From Engraulis encrasicolus (lineage: Eukaryota; Chordata; Actinopteri; Clupeiformes; Engraulidae): DNA of 64,000 nt. The notes under the pieces are model-generated. The model had not been told where the DNA came from and searched no databases. It saw nothing but the letters and a program-made list of their open reading frames with translations. The DNA lies in the NCBI RefSeq assembly GCF_034702125.1, contig NC_085880.1:12934000-12997999 (forward strand), written 5' to 3'. Below are positions 44,227-57,700 of this stretch, one piece after another. Position 1 is the stretch's first letter, and the number at the start of each line of letters is the position of its first letter. The translations under genes were made by a program, and so were the position numbers.

Positions 44227-47200
44227 TTTTTTTCCTTTCTTGTCTTTCTCTCAGGAACATCTACTTGGTCTGAATAACGACAGCTTGGGCAGTGTAGCAA
44301 GACCATTGTCCTTCATCAAAGATCAGTTCAACAGCATCAGCAATCTTGAGAGGGAAGCCGAGGAATTTCTCAATGCTGTCTTGCATAGAAAAGGTACACA
44401 AGACTCGTCGCATACCGTTATAATATCCCAGTCTGTTGATACAGAATTGACTGTAAAATTCAAACAAAAGGTGTTTTTTTGTTTTTTGTTTTTTTTAATC
44501 TACTACTGTCCTTAATGCTTGAATTGTATAAGGCTTTTGTAATGCATGTGCTGTGTGTTTTTGTATGTCCTCTCCCCTGTTTATAGATAAGCCAGTCCAT
44601 GAGCATGAAAAATGTCAAATGCCCTTGATGTGTGTGCTGGGTCATACGTGAGTCGTACAGCATATCAATAGAATTGTTTTTTGTTTTGTCTCCTCTGTGT
44701 GCCGTAGACATACCAAGCTTCACAGACCCGGACATTCCTGTAGTGGCGCGCGAGATAATGCAGCGAATGATCCGTCAGTTTGCTGCCGAATATACCTCAA
44801 AAACCAGCTCTGCTCAGGGGAGCGGCCCACAGCCCAACGGCACCTCGGACCAAAGCCTGCTGACCTCACACACCTCGACGTCCTCGTCCTCCCCCTCCCC
44901 CACCCCGGCTCCCTCCTCAGCCTCAGTCTCAGCCACAGCCTCGGTCCTGACCTCAGCATCAGCCTCGGCCCGAGCTCCAACTCCTGCTCTCTGCCTCAGC
45001 CCCTCCTTGTCTCCGTCTCTGTCTCTGTCCCCCTCTCCGGCACTCGCCCCTGCCACTCCTGCCCTCGCCCTATCCACCGCCTCCGCCTCCGCCCCCGCCC
45101 CCGCCCCTGGCCCGGCCGGCCTCACCTCGGCACGGAACCCTGTCCTCAGCCAGCTGCTTATGGCGGAACAGGAGGCGCCCCTCGACCTCACCGTCAAGAA
45201 GCAAGAAGTGATCGTCTGTGAGCAAGGTGGGGGGAGGAAAAGGGTGGTGGTGGTGACAACGATGATGATGATGATGATGATGATGATGAATGTGTTGGGA
45301 GAGAGGGTTAGGGTTTGGGAGGTGGGAGCGTGATGGTGAGGAGGAGGACGAGGAGGGTGCATGTGTTGAGAGGGTTTGGGTGTGGGATTGTTAAAATGAA
45401 GAGGATGTGTATGTTTTGGGTGGGAGTGCTTAAGGGGTGTTAAAGTGGTAGTTCGCTATTTTAGACATTAAGCCTTGTTTGTGTGACTTCTGGGGTGAAG
45501 TAGAGATGTTCTCATCACAATTTTGACATTTGGTGCTGAACGGAGCATTTGGGAATTCAAGACTGCAGCCCCCCCCACCTTTACATTGACTCCAATGAAG
45601 CACTCAAGCAATCGATCATAAAATGGCATTAAACTTTCATTTGCAGAGACATGAAACTCACCGAGTGGTCAGAGGTGGGCAGCGATACGTTGGCTCGAAA
45701 ATCACAGCGAAATACGCTTCCAGAGAAGATATATTCATTGTTGTCCGTCTTCATTGATTGTATTGGTTTGACTAGTATTACTCCGCGCGACCGGAAATGG
45801 GTGTGCGTTTGCTTACGTTACTATCTATGGTTTGTATGCAAGCTGTAGTTTTTGTAGCCAGTCCCGCTCAAAGATAGCCGTTCTACCTCGCTCCTTGATG
45901 TCTACATAAACAACACACTATCGCTACCTACTGACTGGATGTCTACTGCTATTCAACGGCATCTGGGGAAAAATAGGTCCGCCAAATGCTAAACAACAGT
46001 TAGAAGGCATATTTCGCTGCAATTTTGGGGTCAATTTATCGCTGTCTACCACTGACCACACGGTGAGTTCCATGTCTTCTCAAACAAAAGTTTAATGCCA
46101 TTTTATAATCGATTGCTTGAGTGCTCTATTGGAGTCAATGTAAAGGTGGGGGGGCTGCAGTCTTGGATACCCAAATGCTCCGTTCAGCACCAAATGTCAA
46201 AATTGTGATGTGAACATCTCTACTTCACCCCAGAAGTCGCACAAACAGGGCTTAATGTCTAAAATAGCGAACTACCACTTTAAGGGTGGGGAGGCAGGTA
46301 GGATTTGTGGGACTGTGATGGTTGGGGTTGGATGACGCTAACAAGACTTAGAACTAGTCTTACATGTACAAATCATCTGGTTTGTTTTGGTGTATATCTG
46401 AAATTGTGTTGCATGCCTGTTGGGTTGGGGAGGGCAGCCTGATTTCTCAGAATTCCTGGAACACGAAATCTGTGTCAGCTTCAGGGATTTTTCCAAAATT
46501 CTGTGCCCCTGGTCACGGAAATGTTTTCCGTGATGGTCTTACGGAAGTGCTTTCTATATTCCCACAGCACTATGTTAAGTCCATCGTTAGAAAATCGATA
46601 CCAAATTTCAATACTAATCAAAAGAGTGCTATAGCATTTTTAGTTGTGCCCTGACCAAAACAAGCCCTAACCTTAACCTTTCAGTAAAGACATATTTTTG
46701 AGAAATACCATTTCCACTTGGTTGATAGGCTATGAAATTCATGTAATAAACGAAAGAACAGTAGCTGTGCCCAGACCAAAACAATCCATAACCCTAGCCT
46801 GTCAGCAAGAAAGGTTTTTTTTTTGAGAAAAAATCTTTGAAATTAGAAAAATACTGAGAAAACATGAGACTAGCAAAATAGAGCTTTTGTAATATTGAGA
46901 AAGCACTTCCGTGAGTCCATTATGGAAAACACTTCCGTGACCAGGGGCACAGAATTTTGGTAAAATCCTTGAAACTGACACCAAGGTCCGTGTCCATTCC
47001 ACGGAATTCTGAGAGATTATGTTTCAAAATGGCTGCTGTGTTTGTGTGTTGGTGTACAACTACATTTTTGCCCCCAAAGCCTGTCGGGTGGGAATAGGCA
47101 GTCATAATGTTAAAACCATAGGGGTAGACTAGAGGTGACCCTGCCCCCCTTTTCATGGCAATCCTAGCAGCCATTATTAGTACAGTAGGTAGACCTGAGC

Positions 47201-50200
47201 AATGCAAACGAATGTAGAAGGGGGCTTACCTCTGTCAAGAATGGCTTAATAATGTGAACATTTCTACACTTGCCCTACTAAAATTGCACTATACAAGGAT
47301 AAACATTGAAATGGGCTCTTCAATATCAACCCGATATGAACTGACTTTTAAAATGGATGTCATTGACTCGCAAGATTTAGGTAATATTAAGCCTGACATT
47401 TCAAAACTGGTCCTTGATTAATGTGTATCTTCATATTCACACAGTTGTAGCCCATTTTTTGACAGAGGTGTGGATGTTCTCCTTTGATTTGCATTGACTG
47501 AAGAGCGCAGGTCTACCTACAGTAGATGGAGGCTGCACTTGCCGTTTTCCAGTGTTGTGGTGAATAGCCATGTCACCTCCAGTCTAATGTTCTACATGTT
47601 TACACATGTTTGGGGGGCGACTGGGAACTGGGTTCGTGAGTCTAGTTCACTTTCCCACTGGAATTCGCTTCCCTTTGCCCCATTCCCATCCCCTTTTCCT
47701 TGACATTCAGACTGCACACACCCGGCTGACTCACTTGATGTGACTTAGACACACTTCGTTTGGCAGTGAATTTGCCTTTCAATGTTGTTAAGCAAGTGAA
47801 GGATGCCTTCCCCGGGTTGACCTTGTGCGTGTTTGTGCGTGTGTGTGTTTGTGCGTGTGTGTGTTTGTGCGTGTGCGTGTGTGTGTGTGTGTGTGTCTGT
47901 GTTGTGCGTGTGTGCGTGCATACGTGCGTGCGTGTGTGTGTGTGTATATCTTATGTTCTCAGATGGTGTCCTTGATCTCTCCACCAAGAAGACCTGGAGC
48001 AGCAGGGGGCCTGTTCCCATCAGGGCCCCCATGACACCGCTGGTTAAGGGGTAAGTTGGATGCCTCTACTCACCAACACGCACAAAAATATAATATAATA
48101 AATTTCGAAACAGGATGCTTAAGTAATTCCTATATTTGTAATTTTATTATCTGATTATCGTTTGCCTTCATTTCTTGTTTGGATTCCATTTTTGTGTCAA
48201 CATTGTTTACATTTGTTAAGGGCTGCGTTACAAGTGTTGATAAGGGCTGCTTAGATTGTAGGATATGTTACTGTAACACCAAGTGTTGGCCTTGACCATT
48301 AGTAGTGCCAGTCAATCTCTGTTCCCTCGTCTTTTCCTGTGTCCTCTGGCCTCTTTCCTCAGTGCCCCACCCAACTCTTTAGGAGAAAGCGATAACGCTA
48401 ACCTACACAGAGCGAACTTTTGGGGGCTTTCTGCCTTTCCACATCCTGATGGCAAATAAGAGAATCTCTTTGGAATTATTTTTCCGCAAGATTGAGTAAA
48501 AACTTGGAGCCCTGCCTGAGAAGGCCACAGAAATGGACGGGAGGACAAAGATGGACTTGAACACCATGTGTTCGCCCTCTACTCGCCCAATGGTGTGTAA
48601 CCACATCAGAGTCTCCCAGAGCGGCCAGATGAAGTGTGTTCATGGGCAGAGGGGGCGGCTGCCCTGGGCCCAAGGCTACAGGGGGTCACAATTTGGCCAA
48701 GTCTAACTTGCTGAATCATTTAAAAAAATGATTTTGGAGACATGTATAGGGACACCACCACAGACCCCATAGAGAGAAGCATAAGCTCCACCCAGAGGCG
48801 GAACAGTTGTACATGGGGCCTAAGGTCAAAACACTGATAAGGCCCCCCATACGGCCGGTCTTAGCCATAATAGGACCCCCACCACCAATATGGGATGGCC
48901 CTGGGCCCAAGGGCGAATGCACTGCTCGCCCCTCCTATAACCCCGCCCCTGGCTCCACCCCTAAGTGGACACTTAACAGCCATACCACTGGAATGTGTCA
49001 GATTTCATTTTGTCATATTTCACGTTTCTTTGTGTCTTTTGTTTACTTCACCCCGTTTGTTCGCTGTTTATTATTATTCTGATTTATATTGTGTTTGTCT
49101 TTTTTTTTATTTCATAAAAGTCCTTTCAAATATCTCCTTTTTTGATTTTCCTCTTGTTTGTTATTATGATCACCTTTTCACCTCCTTAACCAAATGACAA
49201 CCTTTTCTCTTTTGTGGCGTAGCTCTTCTCTTAGCCCAGTAGCTGGTATAGGTTTTCCATCTCATGGAGTTTGATGATTCAGTTTTTTTTTTTAACTTTT
49301 ATTTTTCTTTTGTTTTTTTTCCATACTCTAGCTAGCCTGATTAAGATCCTCATGTTTGCGTACAAATTTGAAAAAAAAAATGGTGCTTTTGAGAACAAAA
49401 AAGTAAAATTGGAAAACAGAAGTACATTGTTTATATATGTACCATACAAGTTAAATTTGACTTAATGTCTTTATTGTCAACGAAAATGCTTGTCTCACAA
49501 ATCAGTTTGCTGCCCTCTTCCCTGTCCCTTCTCCAAATCAAAAGAATAAGTAGCTGTATTTGGTGGTGGTGGTGTTTGTTTCTTGTTTGTCACTTTCCCA
49601 GAATCATAAACACGCATACATGTGTAGCATTTTAGTATCCTAGCATCCCCCCAACCAACCAACCAACCACGCAAACGCCCACCCTCATCCACTAACTCCC
49701 TTCTCGGTGGACTCTTAACTCTCCCCCTCTTCTTTGGCTGACTCTTTTATATAGCTGCGCTTGTTTAGTGGTAACTTCATTACTTCTGAGCGGCACTCTT
49801 TAGTCAGTTTCTCATGTTCGCTCGCTCGCAGATCCTGTTGTCTGCCGAGCCTATTTCTCTTGAGTCCCTGGCATCACTTTTGAAACCTTGCTGCTGGATT
49901 CGTAGCATAGACCTTTTCCCCTACCTCCTCTTCCAACATCTATTATTGTTTCTTATTTAATTTCATCCCTCCTTTGTTCGCCATTTAGTTTTTGTTTTTC
50001 TCCAACTGGATATCCTTTTGTTTTTGTTTGCCTTTGTAATATGAGGACAAAGCCAAATAAAGTAATCCCAAGTAACTGGAGCCTCCTGTAATTCAGCAGA
50101 GCAAATCTCATGACTTGAAATGGGAAAAAAAAGAGTGATGTTACCCTGGCAAGGTCAACTTATAAAGGAGCGGCCACACCTTCTCCCCCTCCCTAATCCA

Positions 50201-51354
50201 TCCTTCCCTTAGAAAAGAAAAAAAGAGAGAGAGAGACAATAAAAAAGAGAAAAACGCTGTGCAAGCTCTGCTTACACCAATTTCCTTCCATTCAATCAGG
50301 ATCTCCCCGAGATGCGACCACCGCCACCTCAGCTCGAGAGAGGCCGAAGACCAGGCGCCTCGGTGGAGCTCGCGGGAGGATGGGATGGGGGAGTTTGACA
50401 ACCACTCGTCCCCTCTTAAACTGTTTACCCACTCAGAGCAGAACCTGCCGGGCCGCAATGTCACTGAACGCCAAACCGAACCTCTGGGACTCTTAAAACA
50501 CAAGCCGTTGACCTCCGCCACACTACTCAGGAACGAATCTTGGACCAAGCCGCCTTTTAACCTCTCGAAGCCGCCACAGAACGCTGCAGGGAACGACCCC
50601 AAGGGCTTATCTGATCTCAGTGAAACCTCTGTTGTGCCTGTACGAAGTCCTGCCACTCTCAAGTCGCTGCAGCAGCAGCAGCAGCAGCAGCACAAGCCTG
50701 AGCACCTGCACGGCCACTCGCCGCCCGTGGGCCTGAAGATCCCCCAGGTGCGGGGGGTCGACCTGTCCTGGAGCTCGCACCACCACAACTCCAGCCTGCA
50801 CGGCTACGGCCTGCTGATGAGCTCCTACTCTGAGGACGCCCTGGGCAAGAAGCTGCACTCCATTTTCCCCAAACACAGCCGCCGGGGGAGCATGGGGGGA
50901 CTGCACGATGAGGAGGGGGGCTGTCTGGGCTCGGAGGCCGAGCGGGCCATCGGCGGGCAGCCCTACGCCACCTCCGACCCCGAGGCCGACTCCTCCTTCA
51001 AGCAGCCCCGCAAGAAGCGGGGCCGCTACCGGCAGTACAACACGGAGAACCTGGAGGAGGCCATCGCCGTGGTGATGGGCGGGAAGATGAGCGTCTCCAA
51101 GGCCCAGACCGTTTACGGAATACCTCACAGCACTCTGGAATACAAAGTGAAGGAGCGGCTCGGAACGCTCAAGAACCCGCCCAAGAAGAAGCTGAAGCTG
51201 AAGATGGAGGAGCAGGAGGAGGAGATGATGGGAGGGGGGATGGGGATGGGGATGGGGCTCGGGATGGGGGTTGGAGTCGGGGTGAAGATCGAGCCGCCCG
51301 AGATCGGGATTGCGGAGGAAGCGTCACCCAGCGCTGATGTTTCCAAAGATGAGT

Positions 51355-51356
<2 letters not shown>
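31975..51356 (+). CDS. lcor: Ligand-dependent corepressor, helix-turn-helix isoform
   Basis: Nuclear corepressor. Exons: 31975-32071, 39450-39515, 43544-43623, 44255-44393, 44708-45226, 47963-48050, 50300-51356; 2046 nt, 681 residues. The N-terminus (ERRGIRQDLDSWRYKLIQCVG, then FESILEGLFGSRL and DWSFDENCLFC) is the LCOR/LCORL-type extension; the human 433-residue form begins at the equivalent of ATG 44758 (MQRMIRQFAAEYTSK). Motifs: nuclear-receptor box LSQLL at 274-278; CtBP-binding PLDLTVK at 285-291 and VLDLSTK at 303-309; NLS plus pipsqueak-type HTH about 564-629 (KQPRKKRGRYRQY, KMSVSKAQTVYGIPHSTLEY); a SUMO-type VKIE near the end. A poly-Gln run and a Met-Gly run are present. LCOR rather than LCORL is chosen from the IRQFAAEYTSKTSSAQ segment. 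Confidence 0.96.
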
Positions 51357-51393
<37 letters not shown>

Positions 51394-52575
51394 TAGAGGG
51401 AGAGAGAGAGAGAGAGAGAGAGAAAGGGGAGAGAAAGAGAGAGATTTCAGCTAGCAGATGGAAGTTGGCTCTCTTTTTTTTCTTTTGCAGTCACGTGGGC
51501 CTGGGAGGCCCTAGCAGGGATTTTTAAATACCAAAACACATTTTTTTACATGATAATTGTTCATCATGGACAGCAGTTATAACAAAAGAAGAAATAGTGA
51601 TTAGTTTTAAACGAGTGCAGATTTTCTTATCCTAATTAGAAGGAAATGAGGAAAGAAATAAAAAAAGAAAAGGAGAGAGACCTTCAGTGGAAACTGCTGC
51701 AGAGTAGAATCCTGGCAATTGAAGATGGGAGAGAGAGAGGGAGGGAGGGAGGGAGGGGCGGGTGAAGGGAGGGAGGGTGGGTAAACCTGGATTTGAGTTG
51801 CCACTGGGAGCTGGGGCAAGCAAACCAAATAACAAAAGCACTCTCTAACAACTTGCGCTTACTACTACACACTACGTGACTTACCGTGATGACAGTTTAG
51901 CATTCTTTTTTTGTTTGTTTGTTTGTTTGTTTGTTTCGTTTTATTTGGTTTTCTTTTTTTCCTTTTCTAGAGGATCTTGATCAGGTTATTGCTACTGTTT
52001 TGTGCCATAATTTTTACTCCGAGCACTGATGGAAGTCAGCGTGCTGCTATGGCCCCCCAAAACACTCGAGACTGATTGAACCACTTTACCCAAAGGGTGT
52101 TGGATTTGTATATCGAGACGAAGATGATGATGATGATGATGCAGATGCAGATGCAGACAGGAGAGCGACTTGACTTGACTGAACCCCTACAGTAGACGAT
52201 TGAAGAACTCGTCAGTATCAAAGTGAAGTGTCCTACTACAGCACATACCATATACACCTCATATCTGTATCTTAGGTCAATGCTTTCAGAATGTCCTATA
52301 TACTATACTATTCTCAGATGGTTTTATATACACCAGACGGCAGGTTTTTCATTCTATTCTTTTTTTTTTTAAATACATCTTATTTTGCAGTTGCACTTTT
52401 CAACAGTCAGTTCTGACCCAGGAACTCGGTAATGATCATCAGGGAAATACAGTAGAGCCTTCCTTTGAATACGTCACATTAAGATTGTAGGGAAAGTACT
52501 GATGCACATGGCCTCTCTTGCATGTGATGCTTGATGCTTTTCTTTTCATGGTTTAGTTTTTTTCTTTGAAATCAC

Positions 52576-52611
<36 letters not shown>

Positions 52612-54198
52612 AAAAGAATCTGTCAGGTTTTCCTGAAGACGTTGTAAATTTGAACATAATATAAAAGGCCTGGTGCAGCACTTACGGGTCTTTAGACAAA
52701 TGTCCAGAGGTAAGACAGACGCCTTGTAGGCTATGTGAAGAAAAATATCTTACTTATACAGGATAAGTGTTTTGAACACTTAAAAAGGCCATAGGAAGAT
52801 CACCAGAAATATTTTTAACAAAATGATTTAGTTTTGTTTGTAATGTATAGCAAGTAAGTTCCACTACTCAGCTTTGATGAAAAGATACATGGAAAGAATG
52901 AAGGAAAAAGATTTGAAGACTTAAAAAAAGAAAATGAAAATGAAAAGGAGAAGGAGAACCTCTACCAGACTTAAATGGCTTCACCATGAAATGCGGCAAG
53001 CTGCATGTTCCCGTGACAATCCTCTGGCCTTGCTTGTAAGCAAGAAAGGGTGTGTCTAGCCAGCCGAGCCTCGCGTAGCTCAATGTCTGTCCCGTCGTCT
53101 ATGTCAGAGGCAAGCAAAGAGGTGTTTTTGTAACTTTTAAGTGTTCCCCGCCAAGGTTTGGTTGTAGAAATGCATGGTTTGTATTTTGAAGAATGGCTGC
53201 TGGGGGATCTTTTCAATTGACACTTTGGGAACTTTTTTTGATGGACTAGTAGCATGCTTGGTGGAGAGCGTATCAGTGGAGAACGTCCTCCGCCGCCTCT
53301 CCTCTTTTAGCCATTGTGTAAACGAAACGCTATGTACGTGTACGTACCATAGCGAGAGACTTCATCTAAGCCGCACCGTTTCTTGCCGCTCTGACCGCTC
53401 AGATGGATTTGTTAATATCAGATCTTGACACATGTGATTTTCCTCAGAACCGGTGAATTAATTTTGATCTCACTCAGGAGTTTGCGTGTGAATGTTTCAG
53501 GTTTTTAGTCTAAAATTTTCATGTTCTCCCTCTTGAGCTGCTTAATGTTAATATTTTAAAGGCACTGTCATAAATGTTTTACAATCTTTGGATTCTTTTG
53601 GGTTTGGGCAAGGAGAAATGGGGGTTGCACTTTTATTCTTTTTTCCTGTCCTCTCTCTTTGCTTTTTTTATTATTTACTATTATTTTTGAAGGCGCTTAT
53701 TTATCCTCCTGGTCTTAGGAAGAGAAATCTGAAACTGTACAGCTACCTACAGTTGTTTGTACTGTTTGTATTTATGTATTGCATTTTAATATAAGAAGGC
53801 AGATCTGCGATGCAGTAGACGTGAACCTCTAGCGGTGTTGAGGGCTAGACAAATGTAAGCGTTTTCCTCCCATGGCTTTGCTCTTTGGGTGGTCCGTTGT
53901 TGTAGCCTCACAAGGTTGCACAATTAGGAGATAAATACATATTTTATTTATATATACACAGATTTAAGTAATTAGCTGACCGGTGCAATACTTACATGTT
54001 AACTACCCTCTTTTTTTTCTTCTTCTTCTTCTACTTCTTCTTGTGAAATCCTTATCCACAGAATGCCTACTACTTCGTTGGAATTACTGAAATACCTCAT
54101 ATACTGTACATATAGGCTTTGAAATGTTGTGTATCAAATGTATGTGTATATTGGCATCAGAGCCCACCTCAAACATTGTCATTGTTAGAACACTGTTT

Positions 54199-54236
<38 letters not shown>

Positions 54237-54678
54237 GTATGCGTATGCTTGTCTCACAGGAGTGTGGGATGGCGTATATTAACTGTTTTAATCAATGTAA
54301 GGTGAATTCCTTGATATATTAAAAAAGTTAGTGAGTCTGTGTGGGTGATGGGGGTGGGGTTGGGAATTAATCAATCATTGAAGGACACGTTTTATTCAAT
54401 TATGCCTGTTCTAGTACATTTAACAAAAACGAGTAATCAAAGTCATTGGACTGAACGCTTCTGTAGTGTACTTACAAAAAGCTGTTCAAAATATTAGCTG
54501 TTTGTGTATATCTTATCAAAGCAACGTAGTAAAATACAAAACAAATACGAGGAGCGCCACATGCTACACCTCCTCTTCATGTATGTGTTTGAGGCTCTGC
54601 CTTCCTGTAGTTTGGCTGACTCAAATGTCAAAATTTGGAATAGAACCAAAATATTGCCAGAAGACGATGTAGACACAC

Positions 54679-54710
<32 letters not shown>

Positions 54711-57700
54711 GTTTTTTTTTGGTTGTACGTTTCCAATCTCAACCTTGTACTACTGTTTTGTTTTATTTGAGAAGTGCATTCTTGGTTGTGACAAGACGCT
54801 TAATAACTAGAAAAGTAGAACACTACTGATGCTATTTGACTGACCTCAAGTGGTGAAAGCCTCCTACAGCTGCTTTAGTTCATAGGTGAAAATGAACATG
54901 TGTGTAGTCTGTCTAAAACTTTAACCACGCTGCCGATATTTAAAAATGCGGTGGCGATTCTCTGGACCTTGTATCGGTATGTGAACATGCCGTCCTATAT
55001 ATATATATATAATATATTTAATATTTCCAGGATGTTAACTCCAGGCCTGCACGCAGTAGAGGCAAACTAAAATGCACTTAAAAGAAAATATTGTATTCCA
55101 AAACAACACAATGTTTTTGTTCTGTTGTTGATTTGTTTGATTTAATTGAGACTACTTTCTTTTTAAATGCACTCCAAAAGATTCCAGAAAACCACAGATT
55201 ATTATTATTATTATTATTATTATTAGGATATGTTTTACAGGAATGAATATGTTGACCATTTCCCAGTCAGGTCTTTAAAGCTCATCATCATCCTTTATTT
55301 CTGTTACCATGGCAGCAAGAAAAGAACATTTATCTCAAGTATATTCCAGTTGTTTTACAGGATTCAGACTGATACCTGCCAGTAAGCGTAATGTTTCATT
55401 AAAGACTGGATTTAAGCCATACATTTTAGATACCATGACATTAAATGCATTGGTATGTAACCTCTATTTTATGGATTATGGATCAAGGTTATTAAAGCAA
55501 TCGCAAGACGCCAGAATTTCAATGAGGCAGACCGTATCTGTACACAAAGATCTGAAACGGGCTTAGTTTCCATTTGCTCGTGTTTTTGCAGTTTATTTAA
55601 TGCATTGTTCACGCCATTAATTTCTCTGGATTTGCTTTAATGCTCATTGCAACCAAGTGGCGTCATGTGATAACACAGACTTTGATTCTTGCACACGACT
55701 CATCCTCAGGAAAAAAAAATACACTTTGCATTTCATATAGATAGTTTTCTGATGACAGGAAGAATCAAATAAATTTACCTCATTTCTTTACATTTAAGAT
55801 ATTTGGAGATTTCCCCTGTTTGGCAGATTAATTTCCGAGAGCTACAGTGGCATATACAAGTCAAAAATCTTTAAGATTTTCTTTGTAAATTTCATCGAAA
55901 TGTTCTTGATGTCAAACCTATTGGGTAATTCCCCTCCGCTGTGAAGTGTTAGGTGCATTCACTGAAGTGCTTGTTTGAATTCACCTCCTTGTCCAGGTTT
56001 GATGTTGGCCAAATGGTTATGACGAACTCTGATGCTCACAGTACCTCAGACATGCGATGACCTGTTCACATGCTGAACTTTATTTTGGTTTGTGTTCACT
56101 GGCATCCTTTAGTGATGTAGCATACTGGCCCAGTTTTAGGGTGAAAATAATTTATTTTCATGCATTTTCTACAACCACTGTAAGCCAGAATGTTCTCATG
56201 CTCCATACTCACACTTGGCAGTGTAATAAGCTGTGTGAATTCTGGCCCTAGCCTTTTGTTTTTCTGAAACGGGCAGGCCAGAGCTTCACTGGACCTCATT
56301 TCATATTTTATGTAATTCAATGTTTTGTACTGTAAAATATATTGTGTGTAGGCCCTATGTCTTTTTTTCTTTTCTTTTCCCCCCTCCTTACTTTGGTGGG
56401 ACATCATGGCGGTAATTGGCAATTTATTATATAGCACTTGCTACTGAATTTGTTTGCCCTTTTTTCATCGTTAAACAAAGATGAAGTATTATTATTTGAA
56501 ATTGTTGCTTACCAAAAAAGATTTTATTTGTTTCTATTTGTGATGTGTTGAAGTGATTTAATTTTTAGCTTGTATTGTTTATTAATTAGCCTAGCCCTAG
56601 AGCATCTTGATTAATGCATGTGAATACAATCGGTGGTTTCATTCACAAAAGAGTGGATCTAACTGTGTTTTATTACACTGGAATATTACAGACCAACTAA
56701 AATGAATGTTTCAACATTTTCTTTCAATAAATGTTTATGAGAACTTTAAAAATGTCAGTCTTATTTTTAACACCATTCATAACCTATTGCCTTGCTAACA
56801 TGGTAAAGAAAGATACTCTGACTTCGAAATTATTTGTCCTGATTCAGATGGGGTTCCTTAGTATTACAAAGCATTGCCAAATGTTGGTGAGGTTTAGATA
56901 TCTTATGTATATCTTCATCTTATGTTTTGCAGTGCCTCCCACAGCCTGGGTTTTGCACACCCAAGGAATCAACAGTCCACGTCTGACCTAGATCGAGTCA
57001 TGGCCAAGCTCTGTGGACATCACCAGCGTCAGATAGTGGATGCGCTGGGATATCTGGAGACGGAAGTCAAAGCCGTCAAAGCCATGGCTTCGTCCAGTGT
57101 TTCGCAGGTACCTCCAAGAGCAGTAGTAGGCCCACATGAGCGCACACATGTAAGCCCTGTCCGAACACCTCGTCCAGAGACCTGGGACAGTAAGCGTACA
57201 GAGAGAGCGCAGCCATTTTCGCCCAAAGCCACATGCAAAACAGCCGGACCGCACACAGCAGTGGAATTCGCTATGCCCGGGAGTAGCAAAAGGGAGGTGC
57301 TGGATAGAAGCTACTATGCTGGTTCGCGTAATGTCCGTGGGCCTGGTTTGATTATAGACTTGCGGGGAGATGAGAATGAGGGAGGGAATATTTTATCGTC
57401 TCTGCTTACTAGTTCACATGGTTATGAAACTGTGCGTCACCCGTTCCAGTCACCCCAACGAGTCTGTAGTACCAAACCTGAGCCACCCACTCCACCTAAA
57501 GACAAGCGGGCAAGCGATCGTGTCCTCTGTGCTAGCACTGCTTCAGAAGAGGTACGGAAAGTTTCTGAAACGACAATGCAAACAGGTAGTCAAGATTTAG
57601 ATGTCATTGAAGTGCTGCCATCTTCTCAGCCTATCAAGTCACCTCAGCCATCCAGTGAGGGCTTCCCCAGACATGCCAAAGAAATACCATCCCCACCTTC

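Noticed and set aside
44632..45333. Frame extending lcor exon 5 at both ends
   Set aside because: The acceptor at 44707 and donor at 45227 are supported by phase and by the LCOR sequence on both sides; the extra codons include a GAT repeat.
50259..50299. ATG upstream of lcor exon 7 as an independent start
   Set aside because: It lies before a good acceptor (CAATCAG), and exon 6 joins in phase at 50300. An internal promoter cannot be excluded but nothing indicates one.
56922..56932. ATG at 56922 as the start of a separate C10orf12-like gene
   Set aside because: It sits inside the TTTTGCAG splice acceptor, and the phase matches exon 6 exactly, so the frame is an lcor terminal exon.
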